From Verrucomicrobiota bacterium (lineage in GTDB: Bacteria; Verrucomicrobiota; Verrucomicrobiia; Verrucomicrobiales; V1-33): a stretch of 50,718 nt of DNA. The translations under genes were made by a program, and so were the position numbers. How positions within the stretch are numbered: the first letter of the stretch is position 1; each line of letters starts with the position of its first letter. The notes beneath the pieces are model-generated. The model made no database searches. It saw only the letters and a list, made by a program, of their open reading frames with translations, and was not told the DNA's origin. The stretch is taken from contig QQNF01000023.1 of the NCBI GenBank assembly GCA_003402705.1, positions 1 through 50,718 on the forward strand. The letters run 5' to 3'. Positions 1 through 8,303 of the stretch are shown here, piece by piece.

Positions 1-63
1 CCCCCAGCCCACCCCCACCCGCAACCGCCTCCTCCCCTCCCCATTTTCCCCCACCCACCCCGT
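1..63. other. C-rich low-complexity window edge
   Basis: Mostly runs of C interrupted by single A, T or G. No gene is visible. A much more extreme C-rich tract closes the other end of the window, so both may be sequence edges rather than biology. Confidence 0.5.
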
Positions 64-105
64 TGACAGCTCCCTCCTCCAGCTTATCCTCCCACCCTCA
101 CGATC

Positions 106-180
106 GGCGGAGTAGCCAAGTGGTAAGGCAGAAGTCTGCAAAACTTCCATTCGCGGGTTCGATTCCCGCCTCCGCCTCCA
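106..180 (+). tRNA. tRNA-Cys (anticodon GCA)
   Basis: A full cloverleaf can be folded. The acceptor stem pairs GGCGGAG (106-112) with CTCCGCC (170-176). The discriminator is T177, as expected for cysteine tRNA, and CCA is encoded at 178-180. The anticodon stem GAAGT/ACTTC encloses the loop CTGCAAA, giving anticodon GCA. The T arm reads GCGGG-TTCGATT-CCCGC. The accessory defence island begins about 150 bp downstream, but I found no repeat of the tRNA 3' end elsewhere in the window. Confidence 0.96.
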
Positions 181-183
181 TCT

Positions 184-204
184 GCAAGCCAAAGTGGCAC
201 GGGC
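184..204 (+). repeat. Dispersed repeat, copy 1
   Basis: Twenty-one bases starting GCAAGCCAAAGTGGC are identical to 35930-35950, about 36 kb away and also intergenic. The copies diverge after this core. This looks like part of a REP-like dispersed intergenic repeat family. Confidence 0.55.
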
Positions 205-325
205 TTCCACCTCAAGTCGGGCTGCACTAGCGGATCAGCGCCTTGGCGACCAGTTCGCGGATTCACCAATCACCCAATCACGATAGCCGCGGCCCCATCG
301 TCATGATTTACTCCGAGAGGAACAA

Positions 326-1324
326 ATGAAGCACCCGGACAACCCTCCCTACGCAATTACTTCGCCGATCCTCCACCTCGTCTCAGAGATCAGCGCGGAA
401 ATCGGCCGCCGGGAAGCGCATAGCGGTCCAGGGCTGACACCCGCCCTCCGCAGGAGCAATCGGCTCCGCACCATCCACGCTTCCCTCGCCATCGAAAACA
501 ACTCCCTGTCGCTCGAGCAAGTCACCGCCGTGGTCTCAGGCCGGCGCGTCCTCGGCCCTCCCGAGGAAATCCACGAGGTGAAGAATGCCTTCGCCGCCTA
601 CGAAGCCATGGATTCATGGCAGCCGTGGCGGCAGAAAGACCTCCTCTCCGCCCACCGTCTGCTCATGCAGGGCCTTATCAACGGCGCTGGACAGTTCCGC
701 AGCAGCGGTGTCGGCATCGCCAAGGGTAAGCACATCGTCCACATCGCCCCTCCCGCAGCTCGCGTCCCCGAACTCATGCGCCATCTGCTCGCATGGCTCA
801 GGCATACCGACGCCCACCCGCTCATCTCCAGCTGCGTCTTCCATTACGAACTCGAATTCATCCACCCGTTCAGCGACGGCAATGGACGCATCGGTCGCCT
901 TTGGCAGACTCTCATCCTCAGCCGCTGGAATCCCCTGCTCGCATGGCTTCCGGTCGAATCGGTCGTCCGCGACCGCCAGGCAGACTACTACTCCATTCTC
1001 GCCTCCTGCGACCGCATCGGCAACTCCACTCCGTTCATCGAATTCCTCCTCTCCGCCCTCCTCGCCGCCCTGCGCGAAACCCAACCAACCGACCAAGTCA
1101 CCGACCAAGTCACCGACCAAGTCAAAACCCTTCTCGACTGCCTCGGCAACGCCACCCTCAGCGCCACCGAAATCATGCAGCGCCTCGGCCTCTCCCACCG
1201 CCCCACCTTCCGCCGCAATTATCTCGACCCAGCCCTCGCCGCCAACCTCATCGCCCGCACCCACCCGGACAATCCCAACAGCCGCCTCCAGAAATACCAC
1301 CGCATCACATCCACCCACCCCTAG
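326..1324 (+). CDS. Fic family protein (putative AMP transferase) with C-terminal winged helix
   Basis: 332 residues. The Fic catalytic loop HPFSDGNGRIGR is at about residues 180-191, with the catalytic His, the Asp/Gly-Asn anion-binding part and both Arg present. An inhibitory-helix motif SLAIENN at about 53-59 matches the (S/T)xxxE(G/N) signature of Fic proteins whose N-terminal helix blocks the active site, so the enzyme is probably autoinhibited. The last 80 or so residues (TLSATEIMQRLGLSHRPTF) look like a winged helix. Between them lies a threefold TDQV repeat encoded by a 12-bp tandem repeat. The ATG has a good ribosome binding site (GAGAGG, 313-318). Fic enzymes transfer AMP or related groups from nucleotides to target proteins; the target here is unknown. 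A diverged copy of its 3' end lies at 4938-5019. C-ending codons match other long-resident plus-strand genes. Confidence 0.9.
   Translation: MKHPDNPPYAITSPILHLVSEISAEIGRREAHSGPGLTPALRRSNRLRTIHASLAIENNSLSLEQVTAVVSGRRVLGPPEEIHEVKNAFAAYEAMDSWQPWRQKDLLSAHRLLMQGLINGAGQFRSSGVGIAKGKHIVHIAPPAARVPELMRHLLAWLRHTDAHPLISSCVFHYELEFIHPFSDGNGRIGRLWQTLILSRWNPLLAWLPVESVVRDRQADYYSILASCDRIGNSTPFIEFLLSALLAALRETQPTDQVTDQVTDQVKTLLDCLGNATLSATEIMQRLGLSHRPTFRRNYLDPALAANLIARTHPDNPNSRLQKYHRITSTHP
1089..1121 (+). repeat. 12-bp tandem repeat in fic gene
   Basis: GACCAAGTCACC-type units repeat nearly three times and encode (TDQV)x3 in the linker between the Fic domain and the winged helix. DQV-rich linkers are frequent in this Fic subfamily. 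The unit length is a multiple of three, so copy number could change without a frameshift. Confidence 0.8.
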
Positions 1325-1344
1325 CACTCACCCAGCAGGGTACT

Positions 1345-1477
1345 CCGCAGAACAGCAGTCCATCACGCAGAAGAAGCACGAACTCCTCAGACAAATCAAA
1401 TACCCCCGCAACACCCACCTCGACCCCCAGATCGTCTGGCGCGGCAAAGACGAACAGAACTGGCCCGACCTCGCCAC
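1345..1477 (+). pseudogene. Fragment of a mod methyltransferase 5' region
   Basis: This stretch aligns closely with about 9288-9418 inside the 5' part of the intact mod gene; both encode a segment like HELLRxIKYPRN followed by DPQIVWRGKDEQ. It has no start of its own and breaks off at GACCTCGCC. A fragment resembling the end of res follows directly. It is best read as a remnant of a second, related mod gene lost by recombination. Confidence 0.8.
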
Positions 1478-1506
1478 CAAGGTCCAGGCTCAGTTCAACT
1501 TGATGA
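1478..1506 (+). pseudogene. Fragment matching the 3' end of res
   Basis: AAGGTCCAGGCTCAGTTCAAC and the following GATGA match 8221-8249 at the end of the intact res gene (KVEAQFNSM), with few differences. It lies directly between a mod-like and a dinD-like fragment. Short, but the match is too long and too positioned to be chance. Confidence 0.65.
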
Positions 1507-1653
1507 AAGACTGCCTGCGAGGTCTCGGGCCACCGGGTCTCAGACCATTTTGCCGACGTCGGGAAAATGGTCGATCCCGGTTCAGGCAGCCAGCGGGAGG
1601 TGGCCGATCTCATGCTCACCCGCTACGCCTGCTACCTCATCGCACAAAACGGT
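1507..1653 (+). pseudogene. Fragment of a second dinD-like gene
   Basis: Bases 1507-1575 nearly match 2340-2408 inside dinD (encoding KTACEVSGHRVSDHFADVGK), and 1612-1653 match 2447-2488 (LMLTRYACYLIAQNG). The middle differs: one frame gives VDPGSGSQREVADLMLTRYA, the version seen in other DinD proteins, so this is a different allele, not a copy of the neighbour. Frameshifts break the frame. Confidence 0.8.
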
Positions 1654-1654
1654 G

Positions 1655-1770
1655 CGCATCATCTTCGATCCAAGCGCCAACGGCGCATCCTATCGCAGCC
1701 CAGGGCAACGCCCTGGGAATGGCGCGCAAAAACCCCACAGCCCTGAAAGGGCGCCCTAACCCCTGTCGCC
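1655..1770. repeat. REP-like element with perfect palindrome
   Basis: Contains CCCAGGGC-AAC-GCCCTGGG (1699-1717), an 8-bp perfect inverted repeat, followed by AGCCCTGAAAGGGCG. This arrangement resembles intergenic REP-like repeats of Verrucomicrobiota and Planctomycetota. The fragment of a REP-type transposase directly downstream supports the assignment. Confidence 0.55.
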
Positions 1771-1782
1771 ATGCCCCAATGT

Positions 1783-1920
1783 GAATCCAATGTGGCGAAG
1801 GTGGCAAACTACATCCGCAATCAGGAAGAGCACCATCGGGCGAAAACCTTCCAGGAGGAATACCGGGAATTCCTCGCCAAACACAAAATCCAGTACGACG
1901 AACGATATGTGTGGGATTAA
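1783..1920 (+). pseudogene. C-terminal fragment of REP-associated IS200-like tyrosine transposase
   Basis: Reading from GAA at 1783 gives VAKVANYIRNQEEHHRAKTF, continues EEYREFLAKHKIQYDERY and ends VWD-stop. This is the typical C-terminus of REP-associated (IS200-like, Y1) transposases. The N-terminal HUH part is absent, so it is a dead remnant. These enzymes are linked to the spread of REP palindromes, and a palindrome lies just upstream. Confidence 0.85.
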
Positions 1921-2012
1921 TCACAGCGCCACAGACGCGGCCCACCGCAGCACAGTCCAACGCCCTGTCCGCCCTTTTACCTCTGCACGCTGAATTCAAT
2001 CTCGCCGCCCGT

Positions 2013-2058
2013 CCCTCCTCCCGATTTCATCACTTCTCCCCGCACATGCCCGCCAAAA
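2013..2058 (+). repeat. Duplicate of the mod leader and start codon
   Basis: CCCTCCTCCCGATTTCATCAC and the following bases through ATGCCCGCCAAAA match 9173-9218 with about one difference. At 9206 this ATG is the likely ancestral mod start; here the reading stops at once (ATGCCCGCCAAAATAA). It lies 130 bp before dinD. It is either a recombination scar or a shared upstream region of defence genes. Confidence 0.75.
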
Positions 2059-2187
2059 TAAACGCCTGTTTTCCGTCGCATCCGGGCAGGGTAATCGCCC
2101 AAATAGCAATCCGGACGGCCCCGAATTGCAACTTCGCGCCGCAACTGCAATTTCTCGGACACATCCAGGCTTTTTCCTTCACTCAGC

Positions 2188-3030
2188 ATGAACTCTGAAC
2201 TCATCCACACACTTACCGGCACCTTCGAGGGACATGCCCAGCAGACGGATGGAGGGGTCGAATACTGGCTCGCCCGCGACATTCAGCACCTCCTCGGCTA
2301 CGCCAAGTGGGACAATTTCACGAATGTCCTCTCCAAGGCCAAGACTGCCTGCGAGGTCTCGGGCCACCGGGTTTCCGATCATTTTGCCGACGTCGGGAAA
2401 ACGATCCAAATGCCCAAAACTGCGGAGAAGGAAGTGCCGGACCTCATGCTCACCCGCTACGCCTGTTACCTCATCGCCCAAAACGGTGACCCCCGAAAGC
2501 CCGAGATCGCCTTCGCCCAGACCTATTTCGCCGTCCAGACGCGCAAGGCAGAACTCATCGAGCAGCGCCTCATGGAAGCCGAGCGGGTCTCCGCCCGCCG
2601 CAAGCTCAGTGCCACCGAGAAGGAACTCTCCCAGGTGATCTACGAGCAGACCGGCGGAAATGAAGACTTCGCCCTGATTCGGAGCAAAGGGGATCACGCT
2701 CTTTTCGGCAAAAGCACCCAGGCCATGAAGGCCCATTGGAAGGTGCCGGACGGACGGCCCCTCGCTGACTTCGCCCCCACCATCATCCTGAAGGCCAAGG
2801 ACTTTGCTGCCGAGATCACCATCTTCAACGCCCGCGAGCATAAGATGGCCTCGGAATCCGCCATCTCCCGTGAGCACACCACCAACAACGACGCCGTGCG
2901 CCGCACTCTCCTCGAACGCGGCATCCGCCCGGAGAGTCTGCCTCCCGCAGAAGATGTGAAGAAAGTCGAACGCCGCCTCACCTCCGAAGACAAAAAGGCC
3001 CTCCAGAAGCCCGATACCCTCGACGCCTGA
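2188..3030 (+). CDS. dinD: DNA damage-inducible protein D (DinD) family
   Basis: 280 residues, normal for DinD. N-terminal BRO-type region (YWLARDIQHLLGYAKWDNF, about residues 27-45), then the hallmark LTRYACYLIAQNGDPRKPEI (about 89-108) and the C-terminal part typical of DinD (GDHALFGKSTQAMK, REHTTNNDAVRRTL). E. coli DinD is LexA-regulated and inhibits RecA-mediated strand exchange; family members are often carried in restriction-modification loci. I see no clear LexA box. A remnant of a second dinD-like allele lies 0.6 kb upstream. The ATG has no strong ribosome binding site. Confidence 0.9.
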   Translation: MNSELIHTLTGTFEGHAQQTDGGVEYWLARDIQHLLGYAKWDNFTNVLSKAKTACEVSGHRVSDHFADVGKTIQMPKTAEKEVPDLMLTRYACYLIAQNGDPRKPEIAFAQTYFAVQTRKAELIEQRLMEAERVSARRKLSATEKELSQVIYEQTGGNEDFALIRSKGDHALFGKSTQAMKAHWKVPDGRPLADFAPTIILKAKDFAAEITIFNAREHKMASESAISREHTTNNDAVRRTLLERGIRPESLPPAEDVKKVERRLTSEDKKALQKPDTLDA

Positions 3031-3035
3031 CAACC

Positions 3036-3077
3036 CATGCCCGCCAAAAATCCACCCCCGCCCCCAAATCCGTCAGA
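3036..3077 (+). repeat. Second duplicate of the mod 5' end
   Basis: CCATGCCCGCCAAAAATCCAC and the following CCCCGCCCCCAAATCCGTC match 9205-9245 of mod. Here the A run has five instead of six bases and the single G after CCCAAA present at mod is missing. That comparison suggests that the intact mod has an extra base (see findings). It sits directly after the dinD stop codon. Confidence 0.75.
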
Positions 3078-3191
3078 ACAAACCGCGTCCAGGTGACCCA
3101 CGACGAATTTCGCAGGCAACCTGCAGCCCGCCAGCAGACCGCTCGCAGATGCTTGACAAGTTGCCCGCCGCCCGAATATCAGGTCTCTCGC

Positions 3192-3401
3192 ATGGATCGT
3201 CATCTCATTTGCGACTGCGGCGGCACCGCGTGGATCTCCCGGGAAGATGGTATGGTTCTCATCGAGTGCGCAAACTGCGGAGCGTCCGCATCCGGCGAAA
3301 CCCTCGGACTCGCGCGCGGCGACTGGAATCTTGAGAAGAAGCGCCGGCAACAGGCACAAGCCGCACAGAAGCCACCAGACCACCCGGGCGGGCGGCTGTG
3401 A
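3192..3401 (+). CDS. Small zinc-ribbon protein, Lar-like
   Basis: About 69 residues from the ATG at 3192; the frame is open further upstream (to 3093), so the start is uncertain. It shows CDCGG (residues 8-12) and CANCG (27-31), a four-cysteine zinc ribbon, followed by LARGDWN. The layout CxxCGG-x(n)-V-x-CxxCG-x(n)-A/G-WN is that of Lar-like proteins, a family named for phage restriction alleviation but also widespread in prophages. The tail is charged, then Pro/Gly-rich. It lies between dinD and a convergent ATPase gene inside the restriction island. Function is inferred only from the motif. Confidence 0.55.
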   Translation: MDRHLICDCGGTAWISREDGMVLIECANCGASASGETLGLARGDWNLEKKRRQQAQAAQKPPDHPGGRL

Positions 3402-3558
3402 CTCGCCTGCGCGGCGCCCACAAGCAGGCACCGTCCTCACCACCTCAAACACCCCACCCTACTTCTTCCGCGTCCTCGCAAGATAAGGCTCTCAAACACG
3501 CCGCATCCACAGCCAGCCCGGATCAAACCGGACTCGTTCGCGCAAAAGGACCCCCCTT

Positions 3559-4842
3559 TCACTTCACGACATGGCCGGCGGCTTCCCGGAATTTCGCTAA
3601 TTGCGGCACCGCCCCGTAAAGACCCAGCATGTACTGACGGGAAAACTTCGAGCTCGGCCGGACCACGTTCGGCTCAATATCCGCCAAGGTGTAAAGATCG
3701 GTCGCTCCAGTCTCGTCCTTCCCGCAGAACCACACCTGATCCCGGCGGAAGCGGTCAGGGTCCAAAAGCGAGACCTCGTGAGTCGCACAAATCAGTTGCG
3801 CATTCCGCCGGTTCACCGGGCTGTGGAACAAATCCAGAATCGCCTGCGTCAGCAGTGGATGCAGGCGCGCCTCTAGCTCATCCACCATCAGAATCGAGCC
3901 CTCCTCAAGGGTGCGCATGATCGGTCCGCTCAGCGCAATGAACTTCTTCGTCCCACTGCTCTCGTTCTCCTCAAGATCAAACTCCACTTCCCCTTCCTCT
4001 CGTCTCTCCGGCCCATACTTCCGGTGGCTCGTCTTGATGCCCGCACTCATCACCATCTCGCCAAGCACCCGCTTCTTCAGCTCCGCAGGCATCCCCGCCG
4101 GCAACTTGTCCTCCGTCAGACGCTCCACCTCACTCCTCAATGACTGAATGTTGAAGCCCGCCTTCTGCACCAGCTCCAGCAGCTGCGCACGATGCCCCGC
4201 ATCCTGCAATTGCTCGGCCGTAAAGGCGTAAAACCCGGTCTCCGTCAATCCCGACACGTTCCTGAATCGCCTCATCCACTCAAGGATCTTCGTGGCTTCC
4301 TCACCATTGAACTGCGCACAGACCGACAAAAACAACGCATTGCTGCGCGTCCGCGCCTCCAACCCCTTGCCCTCCTTGAAGTTCGCCGACGATAGCTGAA
4401 ACCCCTGCCCCTCCCGCGTGAACAGCTTCGCTTCCTTTGCCGTCGGCGACTTCCGGAAAAGCCACTCCGCCACCACCTCCCTCGACGTCACCTCAAACCC
4501 ATACCGGTAGTCCAACCCGTTCATCCGAAACCTCACCTCGAAATGCGACGCCCCCTTCTCGGTCTCGCTCGATAGCAGAAAGGGCTCAATGTCAATGTCC
4601 TCCCCGGCCTGCCCCTCCTTCGAAGATTGCAGCACAAACGTCCGAAACCACACCATCGCCTGAATCAGATTCGACTTCCCAGACGCATTCGCGCCGTAAA
4701 TCGCCGCCGTCTTCACCAACCGCAACTTACCCTCCTCAATCACGTTGCTCCACCCAAGATGATCGTCCACCCGCGCCTCCATACTCAAGGTCTGAAGCTC
4801 CCGGATCGACTTGAAATTCTCTACGCTGAACGCAATAAGCAT
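3559..4842 (-). CDS. AAA ATPase (AAA_15/RloA-like, OLD-type nucleotide-binding head)
   Basis: 427 residues. Starts MLIAFSVENFKSIRELQTLS, the SMC/RecF-like opening of this family. Walker A is GANASGKS at about 50-57. A signature-like stretch ALSGPIMRTLEEGS precedes Walker B ILMVDELEARLHPLL (about 318-332), and a switch His lies in CATHEVSLLD. No TOPRIM nuclease domain is fused. Relatives (RloA, AbiLi-like) usually work with a second gene carrying a nuclease such as RloB; no such gene is adjacent. It is transcribed against its neighbours. Likely a defence-associated ATPase that lost, or recruits elsewhere, its partner. Top-strand C-richness is weaker here than in core minus-strand genes. Confidence 0.85.
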   Translation of the reverse strand: MLIAFSVENFKSIRELQTLSMEARVDDHLGWSNVIEEGKLRLVKTAAIYGANASGKSNLIQAMVWFRTFVLQSSKEGQAGEDIDIEPFLLSSETEKGASHFEVRFRMNGLDYRYGFEVTSREVVAEWLFRKSPTAKEAKLFTREGQGFQLSSANFKEGKGLEARTRSNALFLSVCAQFNGEEATKILEWMRRFRNVSGLTETGFYAFTAEQLQDAGHRAQLLELVQKAGFNIQSLRSEVERLTEDKLPAGMPAELKKRVLGEMVMSAGIKTSHRKYGPERREEGEVEFDLEENESSGTKKFIALSGPIMRTLEEGSILMVDELEARLHPLLTQAILDLFHSPVNRRNAQLICATHEVSLLDPDRFRRDQVWFCGKDETGATDLYTLADIEPNVVRPSSKFSRQYMLGLYGAVPQLAKFREAAGHVVK

Positions 4843-4937
4843 GGCAGTTTGATCGCTTTCTACCCCATCCTCGCAGAAATTCCGCAGAAATCCACCACTT
4901 CATCCGCGATCAGCGAATCCAAGCGTGTAGCAGCATC

Positions 4938-5019
4938 GCCTCTCCCACCGCCCCACCTTCCGCCGCAACTTCCTCCACCCCAGCCATCGCCGCCAATCAC
5001 ATCGCCCGCATGCACCCGG
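4938..5019 (+). pseudogene. Diverged copy of the fic 3' end
   Basis: GCCTCTCCCACCGCCCCACC and the next 60 bases align with about 1187-1268 of fic (LSHRPTFRRN...). Single substitutions and small indels separate the two. It sits upstream of res. A second Fic gene probably stood here; only its winged-helix end survives. The rest of 4843-5182 shows no gene I can recognise. Confidence 0.75.
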
Positions 5020-5182
5020 CAAAACCGCGGGCACAGAACCGTCAGCGGCGGACACCACCCAGCCCGCACTCCTCGCCTGGCCGAACCGACAATTTACTTG
5101 AGCCACCCCCCCGCGATGCGGTTGCCTTCCCTCCGCCTCCCTGCTTCGATGTCAGGAATCCTCCGTCCGCCGCCCACTGCGC

Positions 5183-8100
5183 ATGTCCAACCTGTTCTTC
5201 GACCATCCCATCCTCAACTCGCCCTACGATTATCCTGAGCGGCACTGGGAATTGGATTCCAGAGGCCAGCCAACTCAGAATATCATCGCCGAGCGCCGCA
5301 CCGCAAAGTTCGTCACCCCGATCCCGAAATCAAAAAAACAGAAATCCATCCCCCAGCAGGCTGATCTGGGCCTCACCGATGACTCCGGCGAATCCATCAA
5401 GGACCAGAACTACGAGACCACCTCCATCATCAATCAAGTGCGTGCCCAGGTCGACACATGGAGGGCTCTCAAGCCCCACCAGTGGCAGGTCACACCGGAA
5501 ACCCAGCGTCTCCTCCAACACTGGCGGCATCACCCGTTCAGCAATCAGCGACCCTTCTTCTGTCAGCTCGAAGCCGCCGAAACCGCCATCTGGCTCACCG
5601 AAGTCGCCCCACACACCACCCCCGGGAAAAAGATCCTCGCCTACCTCGACAGCGCCAACGCCGAGGCAAATCCCGATCTCAGCCGCCTCGCCCTGAAACT
5701 CGCCACCGGCGCAGGCAAAACCACCGTCATGGCCATGCTCATCGCATGGCAAACCATCAACGCAGTCCGCCGTCCCGGCAGCAAGTTGTTCACTCGCGGA
5801 TTCCTTCTCGTCTCTCCTGGAATCACCATCCGCGACCGCCTCCGCGTCCTGATGCCCAATGATAGCGAAAATTACTACACCACTCGCGAACTCGTCCCCC
5901 TCGAATTCACTGACGAAATCAAAAAGGCAGCCATCGTCATCACCAACTATCACGCCTTCAAACTTCGCGAGCGTCTCGAAGCCTCCAAAGGCACCAAACA
6001 GCTCCTCAAAGGCCGCACCGGCGACGACCTCCAAACCCAGGAAACAGAAGGCCAGATGATCCAGCGCGTCATGCCCAGCCTCATGGGCATGAAAAACATC
6101 CTCGTCATCAATGACGAAGCCCATCACTGCTATCGCGAACGCCCGGCCCGCGACGAGGACTTCATCGACGACAACGGCAACTCCTTGGAAGGTGAAGACC
6201 TCAAGGCCGCCAAAGCCCACGCCAAAAAGGAAAACGAGGCCGCACGCCTCTGGATCAGCGGCCTCGAAATCGTCAGACGCAAACTCGGCCTCACCCGCGT
6301 CATCGACCTCTCCGCCACTCCCTTCTTCCTCGCCGGCTCAGGCTACCGCGAAGGTACCATGTTCCACTGGACCATGAGCGACTTCTCCCTCATGGACGCC
6401 ATTGAGTGCGGCATCGTCAAGCTCCCCCGCGTCCCCATCGCCGACAACCTGCCTAACGTGGACCAACCCATGTTCCGCAACCTCTGGCAGCACATCGGCA
6501 AGAAAATGCCGAAGTCCGGCCGCACCAAAGGCGGACATCTCGATCCAAACTCCCTCCCCCCGCAGCTCATGACCGCCCTCGAGGCGCTCTACGGCCACTA
6601 CCAGAAAACCTTCAACGCATGGCAGGAACAGAACACCGCTGTCCCGCCCTGCTTCATCGTCGTCTGCAACAACACCGCTTCCTCCAAACTCGTCTACGAC
6701 TACATCTCCGGCTGGCGCTCGCCCAAGCCAGACGGCAGCAGCGAGTTCAATGACGGTCGCCTCCCCCTCTTCCGACACTTCGACCAGCACGGCAATCCTC
6801 TCCCAAAACCCAACACCCTCCTCATCGACAGCCAGCAACTCGAAGCCGGCGAAGCCCTCGACGACCAGTTCAAGGAAGCCGCCGCCGATGAACTCGATCG
6901 CTTCCGCCGCGCCATCGTCGAACGCACCGGCAACACCAAAGACGCCGCAAACCTCTCCGACCAGGACATCCTCCGCGAAGTCATGAACACCGTCGGCAAG
7001 GCCGGTCAACTCGGCGGTCACATCCGCTGCGTCGTCTCCGTCGCCATGCTCACAGAAGGCTGGGACGCCAACAACGTCACCCACGTCCTCGGCGTCCGCG
7101 CCTTCGGCACCCAGCTCCTCTGCGAACAGGTCCTCGGCCGCGCCCTCCGCCGTCAATCCTACGAAATCAACGAAGACGGCCCCGATACCGGCAGATTCAG
7201 TGTCGAATACGCCGACGTTTTCGGCATCCCCTTCGACTTCACCGCCCAATCCGTCGAAGCCCCCATCCAGAAACCTCGCGAAACCATCCAGGTCAAAGCC
7301 ATCCGCCCAGAGCGCGATCACCTCGAAATCCGCTTCCCCCGCGTCTCCGGCTATCGCGTCGAACTCCCCGACGACCGCCTCGAAGCCAGCTTCACCGACG
7401 ACTCCCACATGGAAATCACCCCGGAACAAGTCGGCTCCTCAGAAGTCGTCAACTCCGGCATCATCGGCGATCCGGTCAACATGAACCTCCTCCACACCGG
7501 CGACGTCCGCCCGTCCCAGGTCCTCTACGAACTCACCTCCCACATCATCATGCACACGTGGCGGGCACCAGACGAATCCCCACAGCTTCAGCTCTTCGGC
7601 CAGATCAAACGCATCGCCAAACACTGGCTCGATCACTACCTCCACTGCAAAGGCAGCACCTACCCAGCACAACTCAAATACAAGGTCCTCGCCAGCACCG
7701 CCGCCGAAAAAATCGCCGCCGTCATCACCCGACACTTCAAAAACGAACGCCCCATCACCGCCCTCCTCGATCCTTACAACCCCACCGGTTCCACCAAACA
7801 CGTCCGCTTCACCACCTCGAAAACCCTCCGCTGGGAAACAAACTCCGAAAAATCCCACATCAATTGGGTCATCCTCGACAGCGACTGGGAAAGCGAATTC
7901 TGCCGCGTCGCTGAACAGCACCCCAAGGTCGTCGCCTACGCCAAAAACCAGAACCTCGGCCTCGAGGTTCCCTACCACTTCGGCGGCGAATCCCACCGCT
8001 ACCTTCCAGACTTCATCGTCCTCGTCGACGACGGCCACGGCCCCGACGATCTCCTCCACCTCGTCGTCGAAATCAAAGGCTTCCGCGGCAACGACGCCAT

Positions 8101-8278
8101 CGCCAAAGCCGACGCCATCAAAACATACTGGATGCCCGGCGTCAATCACCTCAACTCCCACGGCCGCTGGGCCTTCGCCGAATTCTGCGACGTCTACGAA
8201 ATCCAGTCCGACTTCGCCTCAAAGGTCGAGGCTCAGTTCAACTCGATGATCGCTGCCGCCCTGCCCGCTTCCGCCTGA
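5183..8278 (+). CDS. res: Type III-like restriction endonuclease subunit (BPTD_3080-type helicase-nuclease)
   Basis: 1031 residues. The N-terminus (FFDHPILNSPYDYPERHWEL) is characteristic of this large Res-like group. SF2 helicase motifs follow: Walker A LATGAGKTTVMAML (about 172-185), Walker B VINDEAHHCY (about 308-317), motif III DLSATPFF, and motif VI-like EQVLGRALRR (about 646-655). Near the C-terminus, YLPDFIVLVDD and VVEIKGFRG (about 939-970) form a PD-(D/E)xK nuclease core. The protein should translocate on or remodel DNA by ATP hydrolysis and cut unmodified DNA together with the methyltransferase encoded downstream (mod). C-ending codons throughout indicate long residence on this strand. 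First gene of a tightly spaced operon; 25 bp separate it from the next gene. Confidence 0.92.
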   Translation: MSNLFFDHPILNSPYDYPERHWELDSRGQPTQNIIAERRTAKFVTPIPKSKKQKSIPQQADLGLTDDSGESIKDQNYETTSIINQVRAQVDTWRALKPHQWQVTPETQRLLQHWRHHPFSNQRPFFCQLEAAETAIWLTEVAPHTTPGKKILAYLDSANAEANPDLSRLALKLATGAGKTTVMAMLIAWQTINAVRRPGSKLFTRGFLLVSPGITIRDRLRVLMPNDSENYYTTRELVPLEFTDEIKKAAIVITNYHAFKLRERLEASKGTKQLLKGRTGDDLQTQETEGQMIQRVMPSLMGMKNILVINDEAHHCYRERPARDEDFIDDNGNSLEGEDLKAAKAHAKKENEAARLWISGLEIVRRKLGLTRVIDLSATPFFLAGSGYREGTMFHWTMSDFSLMDAIECGIVKLPRVPIADNLPNVDQPMFRNLWQHIGKKMPKSGRTKGGHLDPNSLPPQLMTALEALYGHYQKTFNAWQEQNTAVPPCFIVVCNNTASSKLVYDYISGWRSPKPDGSSEFNDGRLPLFRHFDQHGNPLPKPNTLLIDSQQLEAGEALDDQFKEAAADELDRFRRAIVERTGNTKDAANLSDQDILREVMNTVGKAGQLGGHIRCVVSVAMLTEGWDANNVTHVLGVRAFGTQLLCEQVLGRALRRQSYEINEDGPDTGRFSVEYADVFGIPFDFTAQSVEAPIQKPRETIQVKAIRPERDHLEIRFPRVSGYRVELPDDRLEASFTDDSHMEITPEQVGSSEVVNSGIIGDPVNMNLLHTGDVRPSQVLYELTSHIIMHTWRAPDESPQLQLFGQIKRIAKHWLDHYLHCKGSTYPAQLKYKVLASTAAEKIAAVITRHFKNERPITALLDPYNPTGSTKHVRFTTSKTLRWETNSEKSHINWVILDSDWESEFCRVAEQHPKVVAYAKNQNLGLEVPYHFGGESHRYLPDFIVLVDDGHGPDDLLHLVVEIKGFRGNDAIAKADAIKTYWMPGVNHLNSHGRWAFAEFCDVYEIQSDFASKVEAQFNSMIAAALPASA

Positions 8279-8303
8279 TCGAAACCGTGGTATCCTTTCT
8301 CCC

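Noticed and set aside
106..180. tRNA-Cys as attachment site for the island
   Set aside because: No second copy of the tRNA 3' end is visible at the right side of the island or elsewhere, and no integrase gene is present.
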